Positions 1 to 6,511 of a stretch of DNA of 6,530 bases are shown piece by piece. The stretch is taken from positions 1 to 6,530 of the forward strand of contig JANQTO010000035.1 of NCBI GenBank assembly GCA_030731685.1, in the 5' to 3' direction. The first letter of the stretch is position 1. Every line of letters begins with the position of its first letter. The translations under genes and the position numbers were made by a program. Source of the DNA: Nonlabens sp. GTDB lineage: Bacteria; Bacteroidota; Bacteroidia; Flavobacteriales; Flavobacteriaceae. The notes below the pieces were generated by a model. The model made no database searches. It was not told where the DNA came from and saw nothing but the letters and a program-made list of their open reading frames with translations.

Positions 1-103
1 CAATGCTCCCGCAATTATCGCGTGAATGCTCAAGTGAACCTGTGGCAACTACGATTTGCATACTGAATACAGAGAAGAACAGTATTTGTAAAATGATATT
101 CAT
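1..103 (-). CDS. N-terminal fragment of a putative exported protein, cut by the window edge
   Basis: An ATG at 103-101 opens a frame of 34 full codons that is still open at the window edge. The product begins MNIILQILFFSVFSMQIVVATG and then turns polar. The hydrophobic stretch at residues 3-20 resembles a signal peptide or membrane anchor, although there is no lysine or arginine before it, which is atypical. After that come several charged residues and a cysteine. It lies 96 bases downstream of the membrane-protein pair at 200-894 and on the same strand, so it could belong to the same transcript or have its own promoter; I see no clear -7 box. No family can be named from this much sequence. 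A chance open frame of this length is possible, so confidence is modest. Confidence 0.4.
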   Translation of the reverse strand, partial: MNIILQILFFSVFSMQIVVATGSLEHSRDNCGSI

Positions 104-199
104 GGTTTTTTTTGAGTTGAGCTTGCTTTTAGAATAATTAGATACTACGATTTTTATTGATTGCAAATTATAAATTCTATGCGCAGCACTTCGCGTTCC

Positions 200-550
200 T
201 TACAGATTTATCCAAGCAAAAGAATCTTCATCAAAGAGTTTTTTTTGCTTTATGTCGGTGATAAAGTATACCACTAAAGAAATTAGGAATATTCCTGTCA
301 CAAATAACATTTCTTTATTTATCATAAAAGAAGTAGATAATACTGATTTCCAGATAATTATTACACATAGAACGAGCAGCGTCAAGAGAGCAATAAACAA
401 TGACCGAATCTTAATAGAATTCAATTTCTTATAGTAGCTCGACCGCTTTTTCATTTGATCAATATTTTGACCTTGTTTAAACATTCTTTTAATTGGGGCA
501 ATTAAATCTTGTTCTAAATCGTTTTTATCAAACAAGGATATTTGTTCCAC
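200..550 (-). CDS. Small two-helix membrane protein of unknown function
   Basis: This encodes 116 residues. The first 50 are polar and strongly charged (many Lys, Asp and Gln) and look cytosolic. Two hydrophobic segments follow at about residues 51-67 and 82-98, then a short charged tail, so both termini would lie on the same side, probably in the cytoplasm. The start is a GTG (550-548) whose first base is the last base of the TAG stop of the upstream gene. This one-base overlap favours translation by re-initiation and supports the unusual start codon. I do not recognise the family. Function is unknown; the coupling suggests that it works with, or at equal amounts to, the protein encoded just upstream. 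No terminator is obvious in the 96 bases after the stop. Confidence 0.75.
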   Translation of the reverse strand: MEQISLFDKNDLEQDLIAPIKRMFKQGQNIDQMKKRSSYYKKLNSIKIRSLFIALLTLLVLCVIIIWKSVLSTSFMINKEMLFVTGIFLISLVVYFITDIKQKKLFDEDSFAWINL

Positions 551-894
551 TACGAAGCTGTTCTGACTAACAATTGAAATTCTATCTGGTTTTTTTGGAA
601 ACCTCGCAGGTAATGAGCGTGGATAAAGTCATTCTTGTGAATTTCTATTTGGTGAAAAGAAGCAAGTAGTGGTTTTTTTCTCCAGGAAAACCTGACAACA
701 TTTTCTATTCTTTCCACAACCAGCTTACCTCTAAATAAGTAGTTTATGACTAGAAAAAAGGCCAACATTATCACAATAAGCTCGGTTCCGCCCAATTCGC
801 TAAAAGCATTAACGATAATAACCGTTCCTATAACTCCTATAAAAAATATAAGATAGTAGTTGATGGTCCTTATTTCTAGTGACTTTGTAATCAT
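550..894 (-). CDS. Small membrane protein with a C-terminal soluble domain, possibly PH-like
   Basis: This encodes 114 residues starting at an ATG (894-892). Two hydrophobic helices at about residues 13-31 and 38-54 are joined by a short loop and form a hairpin in the membrane. The last 60 residues are soluble and alternate hydrophobic and polar positions (KLVVERIENVVRFSWRKKP and onwards), as in a small beta-rich domain. The overall plan, a helix pair followed by a small beta domain, resembles bacterial PH-domain membrane proteins, but this is inference from layout and not a recognised match. It is the first gene of a coupled pair: its TAG stop shares a base with the GTG of the next gene. No -7 box was found in the 170 bases upstream, which also contain the sigma-factor terminator. 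Confidence 0.78.
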   Translation of the reverse strand: MITKSLEIRTINYYLIFFIGVIGTVIIVNAFSELGGTELIVIMLAFFLVINYLFRGKLVVERIENVVRFSWRKKPLLASFHQIEIHKNDFIHAHYLRGFQKNQIEFQLLVRTAS

Positions 895-1015
895 TCTAAC
901 GAATTACTAATATTAAGTTTTTCTGCAAAAACCAAGGTTCATAGATTAACAAGCATTAAATTCCTTACCAAGTCACCATGATTCTGAATTACCTTATTTA
1001 ATTACTAAAATAATC

Positions 1016-1046
1016 TAAAAAAAAACGCCCCACAAAGTGAGGCGTT
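1016..1046 (-). terminator. Intrinsic terminator of the sigma-factor gene
   Basis: Twenty bases beyond the sigma-factor stop codon, the minus strand reads AACGCCTCAC, a TTT loop, then GTGGGGCGTT: a ten-pair stem with one G-U pair in RNA. The strand then continues with T residues (nine A in a row on the plus strand at 1017-1025). A GC-rich stem followed directly by a U run is the standard Rho-independent form. It isolates the sigma gene from the small membrane operon downstream. Confidence 0.9.
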
Positions 1047-1065
1047 AGATAGAAGTAGGGACTGG

Positions 1066-1929
1066 TTACCCTAAATATGATTTTAGAATTTTACTTCTTG
1101 AGTTTTGGCGCAATCTTTTGATTCCTTTTTCTTTAATCTGGCGCACGCGCTCACGAGTAAGGTCAAAGGTTTCACCGATTTCTTCTAGACTCATAGGCTG
1201 CTGGTCACCTATACCGAAGTATAGTGAAATCACGTCTGCCTCTTTTTGAGAAAGTGTCTCAAGAGCACGTGTAATTTCTAGAGTCAGCGACTCATGCATA
1301 AGCTCTCTGTCTGGGTTAGGAGACTCACCACTACGTACAACGTCGTATAGGTTAGAAGTCTCACCTTCTTTAAGAGGCGCATCCATGGATACGTGACGAC
1401 CTGCATTTTTAAGGGACTGCTTTACATCACTAACCGTCATGTCCAGTTCTTTTGCAAGTTCTTCTGGAGATGGTGGACGCTCGTGCAGTTGCTCTAAATG
1501 CGAGTAAGCCTTGTTAATCTTGTTAATGGAACCGATTTTGTTTAACGGTAAACGTACGATACGAGACTGCTCTGCAAGTGCTTGTAAGATAGACTGGCGT
1601 ATCCACCATACTGCGTATGATATGAATTTAAAACCACGTGTCTCATCAAATCTTTTAGCGGCCTTTACAAGTCCGGCGTTTCCTTCGTTAATTAAATCGG
1701 GCAATTTAAGCCCTTGATTCTGATACTGTTTTGCAACAGACACTACAAAACGTAAGTTTGCAGTAGTCAGTCTCTCAAGAGCTCTCTGATCACCTTGTTT
1801 AATGCGCTGTGCTAGTTCTACTTCTTCCTCGGCGGTGATAAGATCAATTTTGGAGATGTCTTGTAGATACTTGTCTAGCGATTTAGACTCACGGTTTGTA
1901 ACCTGCTTGGTGATTTTGAGTTGTCTCAT
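1066..1929 (-). CDS. rpoD: Primary (housekeeping) RNA polymerase sigma factor, RpoD/SigA
   Basis: This encodes the sigma subunit that recruits core RNA polymerase to most promoters in the cytoplasm. The protein has 287 residues. Region 1.2 lies at about residues 15-50 ([16 protein letters not shown]). Region 2 lies at about 51-120 and includes the core-binding and -10-melting segment [20 protein letters not shown] at 93-112. Region 3 covers about 125-200. Region 4 sits at the C-terminus, with the helix-turn-helix [21 protein letters not shown]. There is no acidic region 1.1, which is normal for the short Bacteroidota primary sigma and explains the length compared with over 600 residues in E. 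coli. The conserved RPPSPEELA and [10 protein letters not shown] stretches also fit the primary factor rather than an alternative one. The ATG start at 1929 gives the family's usual N-terminus ([15 protein letters not shown]). The gene appears monocistronic: a strong terminator follows, and 243 bases of non-coding DNA precede it. Confidence 0.97.
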   Translation of the reverse strand: MRQLKITKQVTNRESKSLDKYLQDISKIDLITAEEEVELAQRIKQGDQRALERLTTANLRFVVSVAKQYQNQGLKLPDLINEGNAGLVKAAKRFDETRGFKFISYAVWWIRQSILQALAEQSRIVRLPLNKIGSINKINKAYSHLEQLHERPPSPEELAKELDMTVSDVKQSLKNAGRHVSMDAPLKEGETSNLYDVVRSGESPNPDRELMHESLTLEITRALETLSQKEADVISLYFGIGDQQPMSLEEIGETFDLTRERVRQIKEKGIKRLRQNSRSKILKSYLG

Positions 1930-1956
1930 TTAAATGAATAAAGATTAATTAAGATG

Positions 1957-1973
1957 CTGACAGCTTTTGTCAG
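1957..1973. repeat. Short dyad upstream of the sigma-factor start
   Basis: CTGACA at 1957-1962 and TGTCAG at 1968-1973 form a perfect six-base inverted repeat around a five-base spacer. It lies 27 bases before the sigma-factor start codon, so it would be in the promoter or the 5' leader. A further CTGACA occurs at 2015-2020. It might be an operator or a small leader hairpin, but a dyad this short can arise by chance. Confidence 0.3.
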
Positions 1974-2107
1974 ACGTTTATTAGTTAGCAAAAATCATAC
2001 CACGTTAGAATTTTCTGACACATGTTCAGGGCAACAGTGGCGCGGTTTTCACTACATTTCATTAGTCGCTGGAAGCTATTTTTTGTTACAGGATGCTGTT
2101 GGATTAT

Positions 2108-2127
2108 TTCGCTTTCGCGAAAGCGAA
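2108..2127. repeat. Perfect 20-bp palindrome, intergenic copy
   Basis: TTCGCTTTCGCGAAAGCGAA reads the same on both strands. It lies in the gap between the stop of the four-helix membrane gene (2173) and the start of the sigma-factor gene (1929). The core GCTTTCGCGAAAGCG (15 bases) occurs again at 4010-4024 inside clpB. There is no loop and no T run, so it does not look like an ordinary terminator. Such a palindrome fits better as a binding site for a dimeric protein or as a genome-wide repeated word. The rest of the 243-base gap presumably holds the sigma-factor promoter, but I find no full TAnnTTTG match there; GATTTTTG on the minus strand, with one mismatch, is the nearest. Confidence 0.8.
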
Positions 2128-2172
2128 CTCCTAAACAAACTTGCCACTATAACGATAGAAACCTAGGAAACA

Positions 2173-2589
2173 TTAATATAGTAGCACGAAGTCTAGTGCC
2201 AAAATTAAACTCCATAAAACTACCCGAATCCAGTTGAGCTTGGTCAATTTTACAGAAATAGTGCGGTCGTGAGGCGTCGCATCAATACGATTGTGCAGCG
2301 GAATAAAAATTATAAATGTTGTAATCCAGCACGCTGCTGTCAGTGTCATATAGATAACATTAGTAGCAAACATGGCAGGAAATGCATAGAAAAAGTAGCC
2401 TGCTATTCCCAGTTGCGCAATCATGAGCGGTGCTACAATAAAAGTCATGTTGCGTGTGTAAATGCGATGCCATCGAGCAAGACCTGCCGACTCAAAATGG
2501 CTGAAACCAGGATAGATGAGCAATTGTACCATCCATATTAAAACAAAAAGGGCAAAATCTATTGCGAGTCTCCAAACTTCCAGATTCAT
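2173..2589 (-). CDS. Four-helix integral membrane protein of unknown function
   Basis: This encodes 138 residues with four hydrophobic segments at about residues 8-26, 50-70, 76-96 and 118-137; little is left outside the membrane. Conserved-looking polar motifs sit at the membrane edges: YPGF (26-29), WHRIYTRN (40-47), PLM..Q (54-59), IPLHNR (96-101) and LNWIR (118-122). Their pattern suggests a real family with a defined site rather than a generic spacer protein. I recall similar unnamed bacterial proteins, and the topology and the PLHN motif are reminiscent of the DUF1772 type, but I cannot assign it. The ATG at 2589 is well placed, 40 bases from a TAnnTTTG box on the same strand. Its promoter lies between it and the upstream minus-strand gene, so it is probably transcribed on its own, with possible read-through from that gene. 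Confidence 0.82.
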   Translation of the reverse strand: MNLEVWRLAIDFALFVLIWMVQLLIYPGFSHFESAGLARWHRIYTRNMTFIVAPLMIAQLGIAGYFFYAFPAMFATNVIYMTLTAACWITTFIIFIPLHNRIDATPHDRTISVKLTKLNWIRVVLWSLILALDFVLLY

Positions 2590-2628
2590 AATGCGATATT
2601 GAGTTTAGTGTTATCCATGTTCAAAGGA

Positions 2629-2636
2629 CAAAGGTA
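2629..2636 (-). promoter_or_regulatory. Candidate Bacteroidota -7 box for the 2173-2589 gene
   Basis: The minus strand reads TACCTTTG, a full match to the Bacteroidota -7 consensus TAnnTTTG, about 40 bases before the ATG at 2589. I see no convincing TTG -33 element upstream, so this is a half-supported promoter. Confidence 0.5.
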
Positions 2637-2658
2637 AAGTCGATTTATAACTGACACG

Positions 2659-2895
2659 CTAAGCGGTTCTCAAATATTTTACAAGTGCTACAAACGAAAC
2701 CAGTGCCCAGACACCTTCTAGTATAATAAACGGTAGATAATGTAACAACAAGGAAGCTGCGCATGCTAGGGATGACCCTATGAGGTTAAGCAATATAAAA
2801 CGAAGCCTTGTGGTTTCTAACTTACCGGTGATATTTAAGAGATAGGCGAGCAATATCATAAATACACCTATAGTGCCTAAAAGGTCAGTGAGCAT
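2659..2895 (-). CDS. Small three-helix membrane protein, CBU_0592-like
   Basis: This encodes 78 residues with three hydrophobic segments at about residues 3-20, 33-50 and 54-72. The order of motifs, LLGTIGVFMILLAYLLNITGKL, then FILLNLIGSSLACAAS, then PFIILEGVWALVSFVALVKYL, matches what I know of the CBU_0592-like family of small bacterial membrane proteins, whose function is not known. I chose the ATG at 2895-2893. A TTG at 2916-2914 would add seven residues, but it overlaps a TAnnTTTG promoter box on the same strand and would fall before any transcript driven by that box. The gene is divergent from the secreted-protein gene at 2983, with 87 bases between the two ATGs, and lies 69 bases upstream of the next minus-strand gene. 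Confidence 0.82.
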   Translation of the reverse strand: MLTDLLGTIGVFMILLAYLLNITGKLETTRLRFILLNLIGSSLACAASLLLHYLPFIILEGVWALVSFVALVKYLRTA

Positions 2896-2913
2896 GGGTT
2901 TGCAATTAGCTGA

Positions 2914-2921
2914 CAAAGATA
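2914..2921 (-). promoter_or_regulatory. Candidate -7 box for the CBU_0592-like gene
   Basis: The minus strand reads TATCTTTG, a full match to TAnnTTTG, ending 18 bases before the ATG at 2895. It implies a 5' leader of about a dozen bases. No clear TTG -33 element is present at the usual distance. The match decides against the upstream TTG start, which lies inside this box. Confidence 0.5.
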
Positions 2922-2959
2922 CAAGCTAAGTTTCTAACCATTACATCGTGTAGGTGCTG

Positions 2960-2967
2960 TATATTTG
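2960..2967 (+). promoter_or_regulatory. Candidate -7 box for the secreted DUF6503-type gene
   Basis: TATATTTG fits TAnnTTTG exactly and ends 15 bases before the ATG at 2983. The TTG at 2965-2967, which could extend the frame, is part of this box and so is probably not a start codon. A -33 TTG is not evident. The box is arranged head to head with the one at 2914-2921, with 38 bases between them. Confidence 0.5.
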
Positions 2968-2982
2968 GTAAAATTATTATTG

Positions 2983-3699
2983 ATGAGAAGAGGTATCTTA
3001 ATCGCAGTTTGTTTATGTTGTACCATAGCAAATGCGCAAGAAATAAACGGCACGCAACTGCTGGAACGTTCCATCGCTTACCATGACCCAAGCGGTAACT
3101 GGCAAAACTTCGTAGGCTATTTTACGGTAACCATGAGCACACCAGATAAGTCTGACCGCGTGAGCAACATACATATTAATTTACCAGAAAATAGATTTAA
3201 AGTGTCTGCGGTTCGAGATAGTATAGAAACTATGTACATGGTAGAGGATAACATAAGTACGGTGTTTGAAACCAACTTAAACACAAACCTAACCGAACAA
3301 GTCACTAATGAGGCAGCTGTCAAAAGAGCTGTGTTTATGAAAGACTATTATACGTATTTATATGGGTTGCCTATGAAGTTACAGGACGCGGGAACCATGA
3401 TAAACGATACTGTTACTAGGAAAAATTTCAAAGGAAAAGAATATCTCGTTCTAGAAGTTCGTTATGAGCCAGGTGTAGGAACTGATGTTTGGTATTTTTA
3501 TTTTGACCCTAAAACATATGCTATGGAAGTGTACCAATTTTATCGAGTGACATCTGATGGTTCTATAGATAAAAATTCGGGTGAGTATATCCTACTTACT
3601 GAAAATGCAAAGGTGCAAGGAATCAACATGCCTAAATCTAGAGCATGGTACTACAATAAAAACGACGTTTATTTGGGTACTGACCGAATTATAGACTAA
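2983..3699 (+). CDS. Secreted DUF6503-type protein
   Basis: This encodes 238 residues from the ATG at 2983. The N-terminus MRRGILIAVCLCCTIANA is a clear signal peptide: two arginines, a hydrophobic core, and an A-N-A cleavage site before Gln19. The cysteines at 10, 12 and 13 do not sit in a proper lipobox, so export to the periplasm is more likely than lipidation. The mature part begins with LLERSIAYHDPSGNW and alternates beta-strand-like stretches rich in Tyr, Val and Thr (for example VWYFYFDPKTYAMEVYQFYRV), as in the Bacteroidota DUF6503 proteins, which have a lipoprotein-carrier-like look. The assignment rests on remembered family features and the molecular role is unknown. A TTG at 2965 would add six residues but overlaps the -7 box. 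It is the only plus-strand gene here; it diverges from the CBU_0592-like gene and converges on clpB, with 224 bases to the clpB stop. Confidence 0.85.
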   Translation: MRRGILIAVCLCCTIANAQEINGTQLLERSIAYHDPSGNWQNFVGYFTVTMSTPDKSDRVSNIHINLPENRFKVSAVRDSIETMYMVEDNISTVFETNLNTNLTEQVTNEAAVKRAVFMKDYYTYLYGLPMKLQDAGTMINDTVTRKNFKGKEYLVLEVRYEPGVGTDVWYFYFDPKTYAMEVYQFYRVTSDGSIDKNSGEYILLTENAKVQGINMPKSRAWYYNKNDVYLGTDRIID

Positions 3700-3863
3700 C
3701 GTGCACATTATAAAATACTCGTGCCAGCATTGCTGAGGACTACAGTTGCATTTGGAAAAGAGATATCAATTTAAGCGATTTTAGAAATACCGGTACAACA
3801 AATTCTTCATGAATGCTAAAAACCTACTGTATATCCCTTTTGTAATAACGACATTAAATAAGA

Positions 3864-3898
3864 ACGCCTCATTTACAAGGAATTTGTAACTAAGGCGT
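3864..3898 (-). terminator. Hairpin terminator of clpB
   Basis: On the minus strand, ACGCCTTAGTTACAAA folds against TTGTAAATGAGGCGT: a six-pair GC-rich base, then one A-T pair between two mismatches, then six more pairs around a five-base loop. It begins 26 bases past the clpB stop. The tract after it (TTCTTATTTAATG) is only moderately T-rich, so termination may be incomplete. It could also block read-through from the convergent plus-strand gene ending at 3699. I see nothing else certain in 3700-3863. Confidence 0.75.
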
Positions 3899-3923
3899 CC
3901 TAATCTAATTATTTATAATTGTC

Positions 3924-6425
3924 TTACTCAAACGTACTCTTGAAAACAAGCTCCTGATTCTCCTCATCTATTAAAATGATACTATCGGGTTTGATTTCTT
4001 GTGAAAGCAGCTTTCGCGAAAGCGTATTGATAACTTCCTTTTGCACTACACGTTTTACGGGTCTAGCACCATATTGTGGGTCATAGCCCATTTTTGCAAG
4101 CAAACTGATAGCTGCTGGAGTTGCATCTATGGTGATTCCTTGTTGTGCGAGCATTTTTGAAACGCCTCGCAGTTGTATGGAAACGATTTCTTTTATCTCA
4201 CCTGCCGTAAGCGGTAGGAACATAATGATGTCGTCTATACGGTTGATAAACTCTGGTCTTACCCGTTGTTTTAACGCTTGTAACACATCTAGTTTAGTAG
4301 CTTCTTTTAAGGCTTCTAAATCGCCTTGCGGATTTTCAAATCGCTCCAATATAACGTCAGCGCCCATGTTTGAGGTCATGATAACGATACAATTTTTAAA
4401 ATCGGCTACGCGACCTTTATTATCTGTGAGACGACCTTCATCCAGTACTTGTAACAAGATATTGAAAGTATCTGGATGCGCCTTTTCTATCTCATCTAGT
4501 AATATGACAGAGTATGGTTTACGGCGCACGGCCTCAGTGAGTTGTCCACCTTCTTCATAACCTACATATCCTGGTGGTGCACCTATGAGCCTGCTCACAC
4601 TGTGACGTTCCTGATACTCGCTCATGTCTATGCGTGTCATGGCATTTTCGTCATTGAAGAGAAAATCGGCTAGGGCTTTTGCAAGTTCCGTTTTCCCTAC
4701 ACCGGTTGTCCCTAAAAACAAGAACGACCCGACAGGTTTTCTAGCATCTTGCAATCCAGCTCGACTACGACGCACAGCATCGCTGACCGCTTCAATAGCC
4801 TCATGTTGGCCTACAACGCGTTTACCAAGTTCTGCCTCCAGGTGTAATAATTTTTCCCGGTCAGATTGTAGCATTTTAGTTACTGGAATTCCAGTCCATT
4901 TTGCGACTACCTCGGCAATGTCTTCGTAGGTAACCTCTTCGTTTATAAGGTGTGTAGATTTATCTGTTGCATTAACGGCTTGTTGTAAGGCATCAAGTTC
5001 TTCCTGTGCCTCCTTGATTTTTCCGTAACGCAACTCGGCAACTTTACCATAATCGCCGTCGCGCTCGGCACGGTCAGCCTCTAGCTTATATTGCTCAATA
5101 GATTCTTTTAAAGTTTGTAAACTATCTACTTGCTCTTTTTCACTGCTCCATTGCGCGTGCAATTCGTTCCGCGACTCTTTAAAGTTGGCAAGCTCGGCAC
5201 GTAGGGACTTAAGTTTAGTTTCGTCTTTTTCCCGTTTAATTGCTTCTATTTCTATCTCCAGCTGCATCACCTTTCGGTCCAGCATATCCAGCTCTTCGGG
5301 CTTAGAGTTCATTTCCATGCGCAGTTTAGAAGCGGCCTCGTCCATGAGGTCAATTGCTTTGTCGGGCAAAAATCTATTAGTGATATACCGCTGTGAAAGC
5401 TCTACTGCACCTATAATAGCTTCGTCTTTGATACGTACTTTGTGGTGTGCTTCATACTTATCCTTAATACCTCTTAATATAGAGATAGCACTTTCAGTAT
5501 CTGGCTCGTCCACAAGAACGCGTTGAAAACGCCGTTCCAGTGCTTTATCTTTTTCAAAATATTTTTGGTATTCATCTAAAGTTGTTGCACCTATAGCGCG
5601 CAATTCACCACGAGCAAGTGCAGGCTTTAAAATGTTAGCAGCATCCATCGCGCCCTCGCCGCCACCGGCACCTACAAGTGTGTGAATCTCATCTATGAAT
5701 AAGACTATGTCACCGTTGCTGTTGGTTACTTCCTTTACGACAGCTTTGAGTCGTTCCTCAAATTCTCCCTTATATTTTGCACCAGCGATTAATGCGCCCA
5801 TATCAAGGGCATATATTTGTTTAGACTTAAGATTGTCCGGAACGTCACCTGCAACAATGCGGTGAGCAAGACCTTCGGCAATGGCCGTTTTACCTACACC
5901 AGGTTCTCCTACCAGCATCGGGTTGTTTTTAGTACGTCTAGATAGAATTTGTAGAATGCGTCGTATCTCTTCATCTCGACCTATTACCGGGTCCAGTTTG
6001 CCGCTGTTTGCTAGCTCATTCAGGTTTTTAGCATATTTACTAAGGCTTTGGTACGTTTCCTCAGCACTTTGAGAGGTAACACGGTCGCCCTTGCGCAACT
6101 CTTCTATTGCCTGTTCTAGATGCTTGTAGGTTATGCCTTGGTCCTTGAGCATTTGCGCAGCTTTGCTTTTGCCTTTAAGAGCAGCAAGCAACAGATGTTC
6201 GATGGCGATAAAATCATCGTTCATGGTTTTTGCAATGGACGTAGCGTCATTAAAGAGCGTGTTTGCTTCTCTAGATAGTTGGAGTTCACCACCTGATACC
6301 TTAGGATAGGAGGCAATCTCACTGTCAAGCATTTTATTAATTAAGGACAGGTTTGCCTGTACTTTGCTAAATAAGAATGGCAGGATATGCTCGTCCTTGG
6401 TTATTATTCCCTTCATTATTTGCAT
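3924..6425 (-). CDS. clpB: ClpB protein disaggregase (Hsp100), N-terminally shortened
   Basis: This is a cytosolic hexameric AAA+ ATPase that works with DnaK to pull polypeptides out of heat-induced aggregates. The protein has 833 residues. The N-domain remnant (1 to about 115) retains the second Clp_N repeat. NBD1 has Walker A GEPGVGKT (173-180), pore loop GAKYKGEF with Tyr218, Walker B IDE (244-246) and arginine fingers 298-299. The coiled-coil middle domain spans about 375-490 and marks ClpB rather than ClpA or ClpC. NBD2 has Walker A GTTGVGKT (572-579), pore loop GYVGYEEGG (619-627) and Walker B LDE (643-645). All catalytic residues are present. Key residues fall 33 positions earlier than in E. 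coli ClpB (Lys179 for Lys212, Lys578 for Lys611). The protein starts at MQIMKGI, matching the middle of the first Clp_N repeat. A TAA lies nine codons upstream in frame with no ATG, GTG or TTG between, so no longer start exists here. It appears monocistronic and convergent with the secreted-protein gene. Confidence 0.96.
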   Translation of the reverse strand: MQIMKGIITKDEHILPFLFSKVQANLSLINKMLDSEIASYPKVSGGELQLSREANTLFNDATSIAKTMNDDFIAIEHLLLAALKGKSKAAQMLKDQGITYKHLEQAIEELRKGDRVTSQSAEETYQSLSKYAKNLNELANSGKLDPVIGRDEEIRRILQILSRRTKNNPMLVGEPGVGKTAIAEGLAHRIVAGDVPDNLKSKQIYALDMGALIAGAKYKGEFEERLKAVVKEVTNSNGDIVLFIDEIHTLVGAGGGEGAMDAANILKPALARGELRAIGATTLDEYQKYFEKDKALERRFQRVLVDEPDTESAISILRGIKDKYEAHHKVRIKDEAIIGAVELSQRYITNRFLPDKAIDLMDEAASKLRMEMNSKPEELDMLDRKVMQLEIEIEAIKREKDETKLKSLRAELANFKESRNELHAQWSSEKEQVDSLQTLKESIEQYKLEADRAERDGDYGKVAELRYGKIKEAQEELDALQQAVNATDKSTHLINEEVTYEDIAEVVAKWTGIPVTKMLQSDREKLLHLEAELGKRVVGQHEAIEAVSDAVRRSRAGLQDARKPVGSFLFLGTTGVGKTELAKALADFLFNDENAMTRIDMSEYQERHSVSRLIGAPPGYVGYEEGGQLTEAVRRKPYSVILLDEIEKAHPDTFNILLQVLDEGRLTDNKGRVADFKNCIVIMTSNMGADVILERFENPQGDLEALKEATKLDVLQALKQRVRPEFINRIDDIIMFLPLTAGEIKEIVSIQLRGVSKMLAQQGITIDATPAAISLLAKMGYDPQYGARPVKRVVQKEVINTLSRKLLSQEIKPDSIILIDEENQELVFKSTFE
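4010..4024. repeat. Second copy of the GCTTTCGCGAAAGCG palindrome, inside clpB
   Basis: GCTTTCGCGAAAGCG matches the intergenic copy at 2111-2125 base for base; the central 14 bases are a perfect palindrome. Here it lies within the clpB coding sequence near the C-terminus and encodes LSRK in [11 protein letters not shown], a position where ClpB proteins usually have a similar LSKE-type helix. The protein therefore tolerates it without an insertion. Confidence 0.75.
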
Positions 6426-6511
6426 AGTAAAATACTGGAATACAATGTATTAATTTATCTTTATTGATATTTGTTAAAAAAATAAATGTTTTCAGTCCCA
6501 GTATAACTGCA
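6421..6511 (-). promoter_or_regulatory. clpB leader with imperfect inverted repeat over the start codon
   Basis: TGCATAGTAAAATACTGG at 6421-6438 is answered by CCAGTATAACTGCA at 6498-6511. In the clpB mRNA these arms could pair as 4 + 2 + 7 base pairs with small bulges around a 59-base loop. The start-proximal arm includes the last two bases of the ATG. The loop is AT-rich. I found no full TAnnTTTG box in the 105 bases available upstream of clpB, so the promoter may lie past the window edge or be of another type. The hairpin is a hypothesis; pairing of this strength across a 59-base loop can be coincidental. Confidence 0.3.

Noticed and set aside
252..434. Plus-strand frame of 60 codons inside the 200-550 gene
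   Set aside because: It is antisense to a coupled membrane-protein gene and has no identifiable feature.
2108..2127. The 20-bp palindrome as a terminator for the 2173-2589 gene
   Set aside because: It is 46 bases past the stop, has no loop spacer and no T run on the minus strand, and the same core occurs inside a coding sequence.
1954..2237. Two overlapping plus-strand open frames of about 70 codons upstream of the sigma-factor gene
   Set aside because: They overlap each other in different frames, show no recognisable domain, include the 20-bp palindrome, and the second runs into the end of the 2173 gene. Non-coding leader and promoter DNA is the simpler reading.
2906..3323. Minus-strand open frames overlapping the secreted-protein gene
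   Set aside because: The plus-strand frame has a clean signal peptide and family-like features; the antisense frames have neither.
3700..3863. Short open stretch of about 28 codons (SIAEDYSCIWKRDINLSDF...) after the secreted-protein gene
   Set aside because: It has no start codon, no recognised similarity, and a length that is common by chance; not supported as a gene or remnant.
4129..6072. Several plus-strand open frames of 63-143 codons opposite clpB
   Set aside because: They are antisense shadows of a strongly conserved coding sequence, with Ser/Arg-rich compositions typical of reverse-complement translation.
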